A stretch of 64,000 nt of DNA, taken from contig JAKTNV010000027.1 in the NCBI GenBank assembly GCA_022747635.1, positions 3,482,501 through 3,546,500 of the forward strand, in the 5' to 3' direction. Under the pieces are notes generated by a model, which was not told the origin of the DNA, did no database searches, and worked only from the letters and a program-made list of their open reading frames with translations. This document shows positions 1-13,974 of the stretch, piece by piece. Position 1 is the stretch's first letter. Each line of letters starts with the position of its first letter. The DNA is from Hetaerina americana. Lineage: Eukaryota; Arthropoda; Insecta; Odonata; Calopterygidae. The position numbers were made by a program, and so were the translations under genes.

Positions 1-2589
<2,589 letters not shown>

Positions 2590-2788
2590 CAGTTTTTTAG
2601 TTGTTTTGCGGTGTGTTTGAATGAGTATTGGATGAAGGGATTTTTGCGTGAGTGTGTGCGCTGCTGTGGGTGTAATTTTCCGTGTTGTTTTTTTGCATGT
2701 GGTATCTTTCCTTTTTACGGTTGGTGACCTAACACCCCCCGCCACACTTGCGGCGGCTTGCGGGGTATTATGTAGATGTAGATGTAAT
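2590..2788 (+). mobile_element. LINE/SINE 3' tail family ending in TAGATG repeats
   Basis: The segment ends with GGTGACCTAACACC, a short G/C hairpin-like block (CCGCCACACTTGCGGCGG), then GGGGTATTATGTAGATGTAGATG. Sequence with the same order of elements occurs at 34880-35087 on the same strand, and as reverse complements near 13975-14035, 50180-50245, 51205-51275 and 54350-54412. That makes it a dispersed repeat with a short tandem 3' tail, typical of non-LTR retroelements. No protein-coding part is attached here. Similarity starts near 2590; the true 5' limit is unknown. Confidence 0.65.
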
Positions 2789-3834
2789 TCGGCGTGAATC
2801 TCAAAAACTTTGGCCATCACCTCGTCTTCGGCCGATTTCAAAGTCTTCGCCTTATTCGCAGCAGAGTCGTATTTAGAAACTCACTCTTTCGACCGTTTCT
2901 TTCTTTCTTGAGTGCCGTATTGTACCCATGTTTTTTCCTGAGTTATGCTTTGATGGAAGACTCTTTAGTATTGCGACAGATACGTACCAAATCGAATGCC
3001 TCCGATTCGACCTCGCGATGGCGGTTATTCTTCTTCACTGAGAGCAGAGGCGGCACCAATCTTGACGAGATATTTTTCACTCCCAGTATTTCGTGAATCA
3101 ATATGCGTGGTGGTGTAGCGGAAATAGAATTTTGCGAACTTTGTTTCTTCGATCACTCAAAACCATATCGTTGATTTTGTCAATCAATGCGAAGGAAGTT
3201 ACCCCTACAAGACGTCTTCAACGATGTCCATTATTCGTGGATGTATGCCCTCGTTTAAACTCGTTTATTCAATTTAAACAGTCGCAAACTTAGGAGCATA
3301 TTGGCCATGAACTTCATCCAACTCTGCTTTCATCCCTCTCGGTCTTAAGACTCTTTCAATAATCATCATAGGTCGTCTGCCGTGGTTGGCAGGTTGGCAG
3401 GTCCTTCTTCCCCACCGTGAATTCCTTTCTTGTGCCTTCCTCTTCATATCCGTTTACCCATCACCCACCCTCTTCCTCATCCTCCGTCATTTCCACCCTC
3501 CTCCGTCCCACTCCTCTTGCCCAGCCTTTCCCCTTTGTGCTTTCTTCAAGAGTCTCCCTCAAGAGCCAGTCCCTCTTTGGTCTTGCCCGTGTTTATCATC
3601 AAGCCATACTCCTCCTTTGAAGCGCTGTTTAACTCGCGTTGGCTTAGCACTAGAACACATCCCCATACTTCCGCTTCTCAAAATACATTGGATGAATGTG
3701 ACGACCTCATACCTGCGCATGCGTGTTGAGGGGGAATGTAACTTCCACATGCCACCAGGAGTGCTTCCGAAGGTCATTTTATTTGTGGTCTACAAACATG
3801 TGTGCATTAGTTTTCAGCCTACCCTCGTATGTTC
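2789..3834. other. No gene recognised
   Basis: Mixed sequence with a strongly pyrimidine-rich patch around 3420-3560 (TCC/CTC runs). That patch keeps several frames open by composition alone. I see no domain, splice structure or repeat end that I can support. Confidence 0.5.
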
Positions 3835-4150
3835 TTCAGTGTCATCTCTGTTCTCACAAAATCCATCAGCCGCTGTCCAGTACCACAAATTCTGTTGTAG
3901 AGGGATGCCAGTGCCATTAATTCCTCTTCATGCAGGGATTTAAGCAGCTCTACAGGTATTCCATCAACACCCAGTGCCTTTCCGTTTTCATCTCTGCTTC
4001 AACTTCACTCAGCAAAATATCCTCTCACCTGTTCACCTTGTGTCTCTCCTCCGCATTTAGCTGTTCAGGTTTCTCACTTGCCTCGTATAGATCTCCCATG
4101 TACCACTCCCATCTTTCCATTATTTCTTTTCCTTCCTCTATTACATAAAC
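3835..4150 (-). pseudogene. Decayed LINE reverse-transcriptase fragment
   Basis: Read on the minus strand, with frame changes, the segment gives pieces resembling the palm-entry region of RTE-type reverse transcriptases: ILLSEVEAEMK, then a degraded VDGIP-like stretch (VLMEYL), then SLYNRIC-like and MDFVRTEMTL-like pieces. In intact relatives this order is EVE-AL-MKNGKATGVDGIP-ELLK, then SLYNRIC, then a promoter-proximal PLPKKG block. Stops and frameshifts are numerous, so it is an old 5'-truncated remnant. The family assignment rests on motif order alone. Confidence 0.55.
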
Positions 4151-7100
4151 TTCCCTGCTCTCCACACCTGTTGGCTATGATCCCGATGATGTTCCAGCGC
4201 CATCCCACGTAATATTTCTCACTTTAAACAAGTGAACAAACTTTTCTTGCAAACCATGTATGCCGTTGACTCTAGTCTCTGATTCACCCGCCCCAAGGAG
4301 GGATTTCTCCTCCCTAGGGGATGAAGGTGCCAGTTCCCGTTGAGACCTCAGTTTCCCTCAAATTAGACCGTTGATAGTGCGTGAAGTGTGACTCCTTATC
4401 CCTGTGTTTCCTCGGTCGCCAGAGCCTCGTCACTATGAACAGATTGTACCACAGGAAGGTATTGACGGAGTTAAATCTGGATAGGCTCTTCCAGTTAAGT
4501 TCACTTCATTTCAACTCCCTCGTAAAAAGAAGTGTTTAATCACCGATTGAAATTCATTTTAAGCATTTTTTTAAATAAACGAAAGTTCTGTGCCTCAATC
4601 GACTATGAAAATGAAACCACGCGATTGATATAGCTAAAAATTTCAACAGCAGTCTAGTGAGAGATGATGCTTACTGAGAGTCAATTTTATATAATACTAA
4701 GCGCGCAAGTTTTTGGATTTTATACGGAGTTATCGAACGAACCTCGTAAAATGTCCCAAGGTGAACTTCACTGGAGAACATTTAGGGCGTCATTTAAAAA
4801 TTACCGACATCACGAGCTGTTTTTAATCCATGGAAAGTGTCACCTGTGGTCAAATAGGCGTTCCCAAGCGTCATCAAATCTCTGAGGAATCAACTTTTAC
4901 ACGGCGAATTAAAATTAGATTTCCCTTTGCGGGAATTCGAAAATTTCAACTCAGCGCTAATCGAGCCACGAAATCTAAACGCATGATTACCCCTCGTCCG
5001 TTTTAATATCATGCATTCGGCTCAGTTTGCGCTGAGTGGAAGTTTTCAAATTTAAGCGCTCCAATTACCTCGCTGTACTTTAATTTCCTCTTGTAAAACA
5101 TGAAAGGAAAAGCAATTAAATGCTGCACATTTCTCTACTTTTTAATACTATTGCTGATAGTTTCACGCGTAACTACCACTCTTTCGTTATTTCGAGTGAC
5201 TCTCAAAATAAGAGCTCGTTTAAAAAAATTATAATGAAGCAAATTCGCTTCTAAAGTTAAGTTGGCATTTTAAATTGAATTTGCATCATTTTTGTGAAAG
5301 CCCATGTAATCTCTGTTCCAATCACATGAATGATGAATGTATGAGACACGATATTAGTGAGTTGGTACATCAATTTCCATATCGAGAGCATTAATCATTG
5401 TTGTTATGGGGATTTTTTTTCGAAAACAGATTCTTTTTCTTTTATGAAGTTAACAATTTGTTGACACTTCTATATTTGCAGATGTTGCTCTGCTCTTATG
5501 CGAAAAGGAGACGGTAGAATATTTGGTTTTTTCAAAATGCTTGATAATATTGAATTCGAAATGCCCTTTAATTAAGCGAGGTCATGTTTGGCTTCGCTAT
5601 CATGCCCCCTCCTCACATTGAAGCAATGCGTGTGAAACTGACATTTTTATAAAATTATTTGTAACTATGCACTTAATTTATTAAAGGAATTAATTTATTT
5701 TTCTATAAAAGGAATTTTGGTTTGATGAAAGCATGTTAATTATAACATCCGATAGTTTATATTATCAATTTGGTTTTGTGGCATTGAAATGCATTCAGTA
5801 AAACGAAAAAACATTTTTTCGATATTTAAAAAGTTGATACAACGTATTTTTAAATAATACTGCAAATAAATTTTTATTCCTTGTTTCCTCAATGTCCTTT
5901 CTTTGGTTTGTAATGATGCAAGGGTCGTTAGAAAAGTTCTCAGAATGCAAGGGAAACGAATGGCTTACCTCAGTGAAACTTTTTTTATTTTTTCCTTATG
6001 TAGCCTCCCTGTTCACTAAATCAGTTGTTCCAGCGATATGCCAATGTCTTGATCCCATCTCCAAAATCAGATTCCTTCAGGCCTCTGCAAAATACCCATG
6101 TAATTCGGCTGTTAGTTCTTTCTTTGAAGAGAATCTCCGTCAATCGGGGAAAATATCGAGCTTGGGGAAGAGATGGACATCCGATGGAGCCGAATGAGGC
6201 GGCTGTGGCAACGATTCGTATCTTAATTCGCGTTTTTCTGCCGTGGCAATGGCACTTGTGTGTGGGCGTGCATTTTCTTAATGAAAGATGGATCTTCCTT
6301 ACCGAAACTGGCCTTTTTTTCGTGTATTTTTAGCTGTACTGGGTCCATAAGGTTAGCGCATTATTTTCCATTAACTGTTTGACCAGTGGGTAGATAACAT
6401 ATCGGCAGAATTCCTTTCAAATCCCAGAAAAGTGAAAGCATCACCTTTTCGGCCTTGCTTTCTTCAGTGGTGGTGAATTGATCAATTGAATTTTTTCTTG
6501 CATATCCATCGAGAATAAACTGAAGAAATGCAATCAGAAACCTCAAACGACATATCCCAAGAAACTTCCGTAATATATCGTCAATCCCTGAGGGAATGCC
6601 TGCCTGTTATTGGGAACTGGGCGAGAGATCTGGCGGCGTTCCTTCCGCCTGAGGTATATGCACTCTCTTGCGGCGAGGCAAACGTTTGGGTTGCCGCTGT
6701 TCCAGGGATTCCAATCCTGACCAACCCCCGGTGAAATGAAATGCCAGAGTGTTAACGCTCCTCGCGACATACGCCACCAGGAGGATTTTATGTTTTGCCG
6801 AAGGCATTCGCGTAATTGGAGAAGGAATATAATATCATATTCCCGTGTTGTGCTGGGCGACGGTGGTCTACTCGTAATTTCACAAATCCTCGTATTTTTA
6901 GTTTTCGGCGGTGGTCAGTTTCTCATTTTCGAGCGACTGGAAGGGAAGTGTCTGTGTGAAGACTGAATCATCCCGGACGAAATGCCTCCCAGCCATATCA
7001 CCCCAGACTGGAATTGGTCCAAAATCGTTTCTGTTATTTATTTGAAAAGTATAGTTTCTTCGTTTAACGTTTGAAACTTATCATCTTGTTAACTATCCCG

Positions 7101-7424
7101 GCGCAGTCGCCGATTTAAACAGTGATTAAAAGAAACCTTTCACTTTTATTAACTATTTATCGATATTATCAATAATTATTATTGATATTAGAATGTGTGA
7201 AATAAATTATTTTATAAAATTCATTTGTCAATTTTACTTTTTCCAGGTAAGCACTCGGAGAATGTCCCGGGACCCATGCCACTCTCTTCATATATTTGGT
7301 CTGCGACGAGGTCTGTGTGATTGATTCAAGGTTTATCCTTAGTTAGCATTTTAAGTAGAAGTCTGATATGCAGATATATAATCATGGAGTCATCCGTACA
7401 TTAAAATGCAAAACTTTCAGAGCA
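4151..7424. other. No gene recognised; AT-rich unique sequence
   Basis: Long AT-rich stretch without recognisable genes or repeat ends. Short open frames (about 60-100 codons, for example around 5892-6333 and 6528-6966) overlap each other on both strands and match no family I know. Small imperfect hairpins exist (for example near 4303-4318). Confidence 0.55.
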
Positions 7425-7431
7425 TAAAATT

Positions 7432-7508
7432 CATTCGTCATGTCCGGGTTATGAACCTGGATCCCTCGATGCCCGGCCGAATGCCCTAGCCAGTGAAGTT
7501 ACGAGGGT
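7432..7508 (-). repeat. tRNA-like segment, probably a tRNA-derived SINE head or decayed tRNA
   Basis: On the minus strand the segment reads ACTTCACTGGCTAGGGCATT, which resembles a Pol III box A and D-arm. Some 30 bases later comes GGTTCATAACCC, a near match to box B (GGTTCRANNCC) inside a T-arm-like CCAGG/CCCGG pairing with a 7-base loop. The acceptor ends pair only partly (TCGT/ACGA). A functional tRNA is unlikely because the stems are imperfect. Confidence 0.45.
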
Positions 7509-7590
7509 TCATCATAAACTCCGAAATTTCGGAGGCTTTTGAAGAAGCTAGACGTTGTGATGAACATACAATGTCACAGGCATTCCGAAA

Positions 7591-7773
7591 CCGGAAAATA
7601 AAATAATTTGTTCTTTCACATATGTATTTTCACACTATATTCTCTGCCTAGGTTTCCACTTACAAAGTCACCCTCTGGTGCGTCAGGTACATCATCATCA
7701 GGAATTCGTGAGCCGAAGCCTAGGTCGTGAATGATAAAATATATGTGTAAGAACAAATTATTTTCTTTTCCGA
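7591..7773. repeat. Inverted repeat, arms about 40 bp
   Basis: Bases 7591-7630 (CCGGAAAATAAAATAATTTG and onward) match the reverse complement of about 7731-7773 with only a few mismatches. The spacer is about 100 bp. The spacer carries CATCATCATCAGG followed by GCCGAAGCCTAGGTCGTG, which resembles the GAAACCTAGGTCGTG motif at 38192-38206. The pair may be two facing copies of a short repeat or the ends of a small palindromic element. Confidence 0.6.
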
Positions 7774-8827
7774 CATGTACCGCTTCCACGAAGTGACGCC
7801 TCAAACCATTCAATTCACAGGCATTCGTAGTCGTGGTTAATGCGCCACAGTCCACGAGGTTAAAGCCAACTTTAAACGCCAGGGGTGTTTCACCTTTGAC
7901 AAATTCCGAGAAACTGCGGAAGATACCGCGGCAGTAACTTTTAACGGAGTCATCCGCTAAATATGCATTACGGAGCAATGATATTTTACTTCTACAATTT
8001 TTTTTCCCCGGTGATGAGGAATTTAGCTAATATCGTTTTAATAGCCTACTTGTATATAGTGGCGTATAATTAGCTATGAATAGTATTTAAACGGACGACA
8101 TGAGTTTTGCGAGCAACTTGCTGTGCGCAGACAATGGTCGGTCGTTTATGCTTTTGTTTCCCTCCCTCTCTCTCGCGCCTCTGGGCTCCGCGTCGTTCCA
8201 TCTTTGATATTTCAATGCTCCCTCCGCCGGATTTCCTATTCTCTAAAATTTCGCTCCCCTTCTCCTTATTCGTCCGTTCATCTTATTTCGGGCCTTCTCT
8301 CTTCTCTTCTTTGCTACTCGTATCCATTTCTGCGATCTTTTTGCAACGTTTCATTCACTCTTCCGCCGACACGTCAGAACTGCATATCTGCGCCCCATGG
8401 ACCATCGCAGCTTTCGCCATCCCCGCATCAGGTATCCTTTTATCTTTCAATTGGCCATCCTGTCGCACAGCACCCTGCTTATTTTATTTTCCACTGGCTA
8501 TTCTTTCACCCGCATTTCTCTCTGAGCCCTTTTTCTGCCCGCAGTCCTCCATCGCTCTCAATCCTTAATCCTTGGTGTTTAAACTCTTTCACCGATGCTG
8601 GCATTTCTTTCGCAAAATGTAATTCTCAAGTCCTCCTCATTTCTCAATGTCATGCATTGTTTTCTCTGTGCTAATCTTTAAATCTCTTTCTTTCAACTCT
8701 TTTCTCCGTTTTTCCAAATTTATTTTTGGTTTTTCTCTGATCTCTCCGATCTGTGAAATCCACAAACACGCTGGTCTTCTCCCTCATGCCTTACAAGTAA
8801 CGAGATGAAAATGTTATTGGCTGAGAA
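7774..8827. other. No gene recognised; pyrimidine-rich block
   Basis: From about 8150 to 8760 the plus strand is rich in CT/TC runs, which leaves long open frames in two overlapping phases. Their translations are Ser/Phe/Leu/Pro-rich and low in complexity, so I treat them as compositional. Confidence 0.5.
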
Positions 8828-9130
8828 ATGAAAGCGAAGGTGCGATGGCCAGCGTACTCGCTTTCCATGCAGGGAGTCCGGGTTCGACATCTGGAGTCAG
8901 ATTTTTTTCCTGTGGTATCTCGATCCTTACTGGTGGAGAAGAGCACTTTGGGTGAGTACGCCGACCGTTGAAAGGAACGCTAAGCTTTGTAACCCCTTGG
9001 CGTCTTTCGTTAAGAGTAGGCTAATGCCGACACCGAGTTTCCCTCCACCCTTCCTCCTTTCTCATGCATCCCTAATGGCGCAAATGACGTCAGCTGTCGG
9101 TCACCTCCCCCAATAAATACTACTACTGCT
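8828..9130 (+). mobile_element. tRNA-derived SINE, copy 1
   Basis: The head has a box A-like region (GATGGCCAGCGTACTCG) and a box B-like GGGTTCGACATC. The body is shared with the copies at 21677 and 30596: GGTATCTCGATCCTTACT, a GAGCACTTTG block, CCCCTTGGCGTCTTTCG, AAGAGTAGGCTAATGCCGAC, GGCGCAAATGAC, CAGCTGTCGGTC. It ends in an AATAAATACTACTACTG tail. Length is about 300 bp, normal for a tRNA-SINE. Box B has decayed, so transcription is doubtful. Confidence 0.75.
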
Positions 9131-10655
9131 GTAATCGCTGAAAAATGAACGGAGATGCAATGAATAACTGCCGTGGGAAGCCTTCTCCTCTTTCGCCCTC
9201 ATTCCTCCTCAATTGGATCTCTTCTCTCTCGGGCATCTCCTCCACCACCATCACATGTTCTTCTGGGGTGCACCATCTTTCCTGATGCCCCTCCATACTT
9301 CTTGTCTGTACACTCACAGGGTTTGCCTTAACGAGATAAAAAATAAAAATATTGTCAAAATATATTCCTGCGTCCCTATATTTTTCGTCAACCTATTTTG
9401 GGCAATTATTGCACCTGTCAGTCTTGTCCGTGGCATAGAGGCCCTCTGAGAAAGAAACTTCCGTTGTTCTATTCAAGATACACTGGGATTGATACAGAAT
9501 ATTTATTATTCTCACCCCAAAACTGCATGGCAACATTAGCTGATGTGCCCAGCCCAGAGGTCTAAAAAATGAATAGATTACTCTCAAGACGGCTTTTTCA
9601 CCCGAGAAACGGACATCTTGTTCCAGCTGCACTTTGAACCCCTATTCCTTGGCCCTGGCTGGTCTTTATTGGTGGCAGACTTAGGCAGAACGGTGCCTTC
9701 TCTCGCCTAATGGATCGCTTATATCGTACGATTACCAGAGCCTCTCAAATTTTGGAAAATAAGTGCCACCTTAATTAATGGCCCGGTTAGGTCTGCCACT
9801 GAGGATTTAGTTACCAACCGTCTTTGATATAATTACGTAAGTACGTATGATCATCAAGTTACATGCGTCTCTTCTTTCACGGTTGAGTTATAATTAGTGA
9901 TTTGACTGCACGCGCCATTTTGGGGAGATGGGGGTTGCGCCTTGCATTTTCGCCTTTTCCATTTCCGGACACGGCTCCCTTACCAATCGCCCACCGGGAA
10001 TGTGAGCGTGGTCGCACGCAGGGGTAACCACACCACGCCCTCCCCTCCCCCGTGGTACCGGCGATTACTTCTCCTCGCCATGCTGTGTGCGGCCCGCCTG
10101 CCTCTTGCTGGCGCCACTCCCCGCATCGCCATGGTAACCGCAACGCCACCTCCTTCCCCCGCCCCTCCCCTTGTCGGTACCCAAGGATCGTTTCCTCCTC
10201 CTCTTTGGTCACACCTGACTAAAGGAAACCCGGCGGCGTCCATCGAGGGGAAGGTGGCCATCGTGAAAACTTTCTTCGGACCTATGCGTACGTTTTCATG
10301 ACTAATTAGGCTGTCGTTAGGATTTCAGAGGAAATGCACGCATGAAGTGCTCTTGACACAGTGAGGCACTTCCAAATAATGGAACTCTTTCGATAATATT
10401 TTAATTACGAGTAGCTGAGAGCAGATCGGATTCTGGCCAAAGCCCAGTCGCATACGTAGTATTGCTTTTGAATGCTAAACCTATTTGTGAGCAACGTGCG
10501 GTTGGATTTGGCGGTGTGCCTCCGAATGCTTCGTGGCGAGTAAATTACAGTGAAATTCGAAATAATAAATCGAAAACAATATAAACGCCATGTAACAACT
10601 GAAGATGTTCGGATGTTAATGGTTAAACGTTCCTCCACCCTGTATACATTCTCCT
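9131..10655. other. No gene recognised; contains a G/C-rich block
   Basis: No supported gene. About 9990-10260 is G/C-rich, with overlapping open frames on both strands whose products are Pro/Arg/Gly-biased. No splice-bounded exon or domain is visible. Confidence 0.5.
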
Positions 10656-11215
10656 GTGGTAATGCTCGGCCTGTGCCGCTTCTATTTCGCTCGCATTGCG
10701 AAGTGTTAATATGTGCGCTTCAATAGAGAATCCCATGAGTGGTTAAGTGCGATTTGTGATTGAATTTTCATTGAAAAAAACTAACACAAGCCAATTGAAA
10801 TCCATAGGCAACACTATGTGAAGTGTGAATAATGATTGAGGGCGAAGTGAGGCATTGGTGCATTCAGTTTAAAAATGGCCGCAGCACCAATGCTCACGAC
10901 GGATTCCACCGCAGTGGTCGGCCTAGCCTTGTCAATGACAGATGAGAACTGACCGTGAAAATCAACGAAAATATTCGTGAAATTCGCCGATTTACGATTA
11001 CGGATCTCTCGCTAGACGAGGCTTGCAAACACAGCGCTGCTTTGACAGTGGCGCAGAATTGCATGCTGGTGTAAACAAGTGATTAAAATCTAAGGCGGCA
11101 GATTTCTCAAAGAGACAGAATTGATAAGCTTGTGTATCGTTCTGATAAATGCATCAATTTAAATGGCGACCATGCGGGGAAAATATTTTAATATGTACCT
11201 TTTAAATGCATGTAG
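10656..11215 (+). mobile_element. Decayed, internally deleted mariner (lineage 6)
   Basis: Plus-strand translation gives the transposase N-terminal helix-turn-helix linker region: a variant of RHWCIQFKNGR, then RSGRPSLVND, then an INENIREIRRFTITDLS block. It then jumps to the extreme C-terminus (DKLVYRSDKCINLNGD, compare the usual KLVYRYDKCLNLGGDYVEK). The whole catalytic core lies in the deleted part. The terminal repeats are not clearly preserved, so the limits are approximate. Stops and frameshifts make it non-coding. Confidence 0.6.
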
Positions 11216-11594
11216 GAAAACGTTGTCTAGTCGCTAGGGTAATATTTTATTTCAAAACGTAAGATACTTTGTGGACAGCTGCCGTATAATTGAAACGCAT
11301 AGCCATATCATTGCATAAAGGTACGTGCGCGTTTGCCTTTGCCCTCCCTCCGCGTCTCTGAGATTCTTTCATATTGACATCTATTGAACAAGCAAGCTCT
11401 GAGAAATGTGGTCGGGAGTTTTTGCGTCTTTTCAAAATTAAAAAATATTAACCTGAAACTATGGCGTTGTCTTCTTTTGTCTGCCGTTGAGGGCTTTAGA
11501 ATATTGAAAGCAGAAGCTTTTATGTTAATACGTATTTTCAGACTCCGCGCGAGCATTAAGTATATTCTACTTAATTAATTCTGAGGTTTAACTG
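11216..11594. other. No gene recognised
   Basis: AT-rich sequence. Short frames on both strands overlap and match nothing I recognise. Confidence 0.5.
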
Positions 11595-11597
11595 TCA

Positions 11598-11632
11598 CCT
11601 GATAATGATGTAGTAACATTGAAACCGGTCGC
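11598..11632 (+). other. CTGA-stem-GAAAC signature (hammerhead-like, PLE-tail-like)
   Basis: CTGATAA at 11599 is followed by a small hairpin (ATGT 608-611 pairing with ACAT 616-619 in the last three digits, loop AGTA), then GAAACCGGTC at 11621-11630. It aligns base for base with most of the motif at 38169-38204. The order resembles a hammerhead core (CUGANGA, stem II, GAAA, short stem III, cleavage UH). The sixth core base is A rather than G and the spacing before stem II is off, so activity is doubtful. Confidence 0.4.
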
Positions 11633-11679
11633 ATTAAATTTTATTTTTGTGGAAAATTGCTATTTTTAATTAATCATGA

Positions 11680-12802
11680 TATTCCACCATATCACGCCTG
11701 AAACGTCTCTTTTTAGTATATTCTACGTTTTTTTACTATGGCTTTTTGACTTAGAAATGTTCAATCCGTTGCGAAATGTACATCAATGGGCGCTCGTTCA
11801 GTCGAAGCTTAAATACATGTAAATATGGCGGAGATGTGGGATTCGGGGCAACCAAGGGAGGCCACGCACAGTTCTGTGAGCAATGATTAATAGAAGATGT
11901 GAAGTCCTTTCGAGTGAAAAATGATGCCTTTTGGTTAGTCTATGGGGGGAATGAATTCTGCTGGGGAACAGGGAAGTTTTTCGCGAAGACGGACTGAATT
12001 TATCGCTTTCCCATTTTCACTCCCGCGCGGATTAAATTAAAGCACTCCCTGGGAATGCCGCATTTTGCCATTCGCGGGGAAATGGGATGTAAAGGGAGGG
12101 AAGGGGGGGGAAGGTAAAGGGAGGGAAAGGGGGGGGGGTAGGAAGGCGACAATAGGACCCCGCCGAGTTGGCGGCGCTTGATTTACCAATTATCCCGGCA
12201 GCCTACTTTTCGCTGCGGAGTTGGATTGTGTTTTTAATATAACAAGCGTCGACACGACCTGAGGAAAAGTCACCGTTAATGCGGCGAAATCATTCCGCCG
12301 TAAAAAAAAATTAGCTTCGAAAGGCGAGGTCACCACTTGAAGGCATGCACTGCGCCGCCAGGAGAAATATTCAGGTTGACGTGGCCGCCCCTGCCCCCAG
12401 AATCCCCTCGGTGGCTTGCGAGGTTAAGATGTTGGAGTCAGAGCGGGTAAAAGATCCTTCCCCTGCTTCAGAGACTGCGTAGCGCGGAATATTTTCAAGA
12501 ATCGACTTCCACGGAGCGAATGACATGGAATCGAAGAAGCAGGCGCTCGTGAGGAAGAGAATGCTCTCCAGGAGGTCCTCGTCCTACTTAAAACCCTAAT
12601 CATGGTGTCCGCAGTGCGTGGCAGGGATGCTGGGTGTCATTTGGGTGATTGGTGGGTGGTGATCTCTCTGGTGATCAGTGCTCCCAAATGTGGAGCGCGT
12701 TCTTTCTCACCATTCTCGTCACAATTTCTGTGAGAGATGAATGAGAGTTTATATCGATCGGTCAATATGCATCTTCTAGCAGGAATTTCGGCCACAGAAA
12801 TA
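11680..12802. other. No gene recognised; G-rich duplicated block at 12089-12143
   Basis: The stretch holds no recognisable gene. Near 12089-12143 the unit GTAAAGGGAGGGAAGGGG is duplicated in tandem, with runs of 8-10 G. This gives a plus-strand sequence with strong G-quadruplex potential. Confidence 0.55.
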
Positions 12803-13585
12803 CGAAGTCTGTCCAATAAATACGCGAACTGAGGAAATAAAAACTTTAATTGCAAAATTTAGTCTACATCGATTTTGTTGCCTGTTCAAAGTACTCTCCA
12901 TCCGTTGCTATGAACTTATTCCATCTTCTTTTCAACTGTTTAAAGCACCCTTGGAAGTTCTCGGCAGATATGGATGTTTAGTCTTCTCGTCGTTTCTTGC
13001 TTTATTGTGTTTACATCTTCCCAGTGATGCCCCATCATCACATTTTTGCATTTAGGGAATAGGAAATAGTCGAAGGGGGCGAGATATGGCGAATAAGGAG
13101 GATGATCAAGGATGGTGATTAAATGTTTTGCCAGAAACTGGTGCAGGTGCATTGTCATGGTGAAGGATCCATCCATCATGCTCGGTTAAAATTATGCGCA
13201 TTGTTGATTTTCCTAAATTCAGTTCACCAGCTATCATTCGGACAGTTTTTCTACGATCGCCAAGGACAAGGGACCGCACACGATCAATGTTGTCGTCAAC
13301 ACAGGTGGTTGAAGGTCGTCCCGGGCTCGCATCATCCGTGGCGTCTTGTCGGCCATCTTTAAAATATTTTATCCACTTGAAAACGGATTTTTTCTTCAGA
13401 GTATTATCTGCGCAAGCAACTGTCAACATATCAGTATTTTCATTGTAACTCAATAATAAATTTTACTGCACTTCGCCAAGAACATGATGTTGATTCGTTT
13501 CTCCGTGAGTTCGTCAATTTCCACTTTCGACAAACAGTTAAAACAAGGACAACAGAAACTGACATAACTGGCGCTAGAGTTTTGA
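12803..13585 (-). mobile_element. Internally deleted mariner, lineage 2 copy a
   Basis: The left end is CGAAGTCTGTCCAATAAATA preceded by TA (12801-12802), the same terminal repeat as the copies at 40315 and 60413. Read on the minus strand, the N-terminal DNA-binding part (VFKWIKYFKDGRQDATDD, RPSTTCVDDNIDRV, GELNLGKSTMR) runs straight into DGWILHHDNAPA, which carries the second catalytic Asp. It continues in another phase as HPPYSPYLAPFDYFLF, with the third Asp. The segment with the first catalytic Asp (TGDETW region) is missing. The 5' terminal repeat (right side) is not visible. Several frameshifts are present. Confidence 0.8.
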
Positions 13586-13964
13586 CATGGACCATTTTTT
13601 GTGTGAAATGAAATTCAAGAAGTTCCTGTTTCGAAGTTCGAGTGTACTATCCATTTCATTGCTGCTTGGACGATTCAGACGAGAGAGAAATGAATTCCAA
13701 TTATCTTCTCCGCCCCCCCCTTCCCCCATTTGCGACCCGTTTCCGGGAGCTCTTTCTCCTCCGGCATCGGAGATGATTTCGTTTACGCAGAGGTTCGTGG
13801 GCGGACAGTGGCCCACCCTGGTATCAGGCTCGGAGGAGGGCTTTGTTTAACCGTAATACGATGTACTTTGAACTGTGATTCGTGACCGATGAATAATTCA
13901 CATTGAGGACACAATGGGATTCGAATGTCTTAACCTGCACTGGATGTGTGATGGAACATTCAGC
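13586..13964. other. No gene recognised
   Basis: Both strands show short overlapping frames without family resemblance. Confidence 0.5.
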
Positions 13965-13974
13965 TACACTTAAG

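Noticed and set aside
8107..8674. Two overlapping frames of 153 and 183 codons
   Set aside because: Pyrimidine-rich DNA keeps both phases open; products are Ser/Phe/Pro-rich without motifs.
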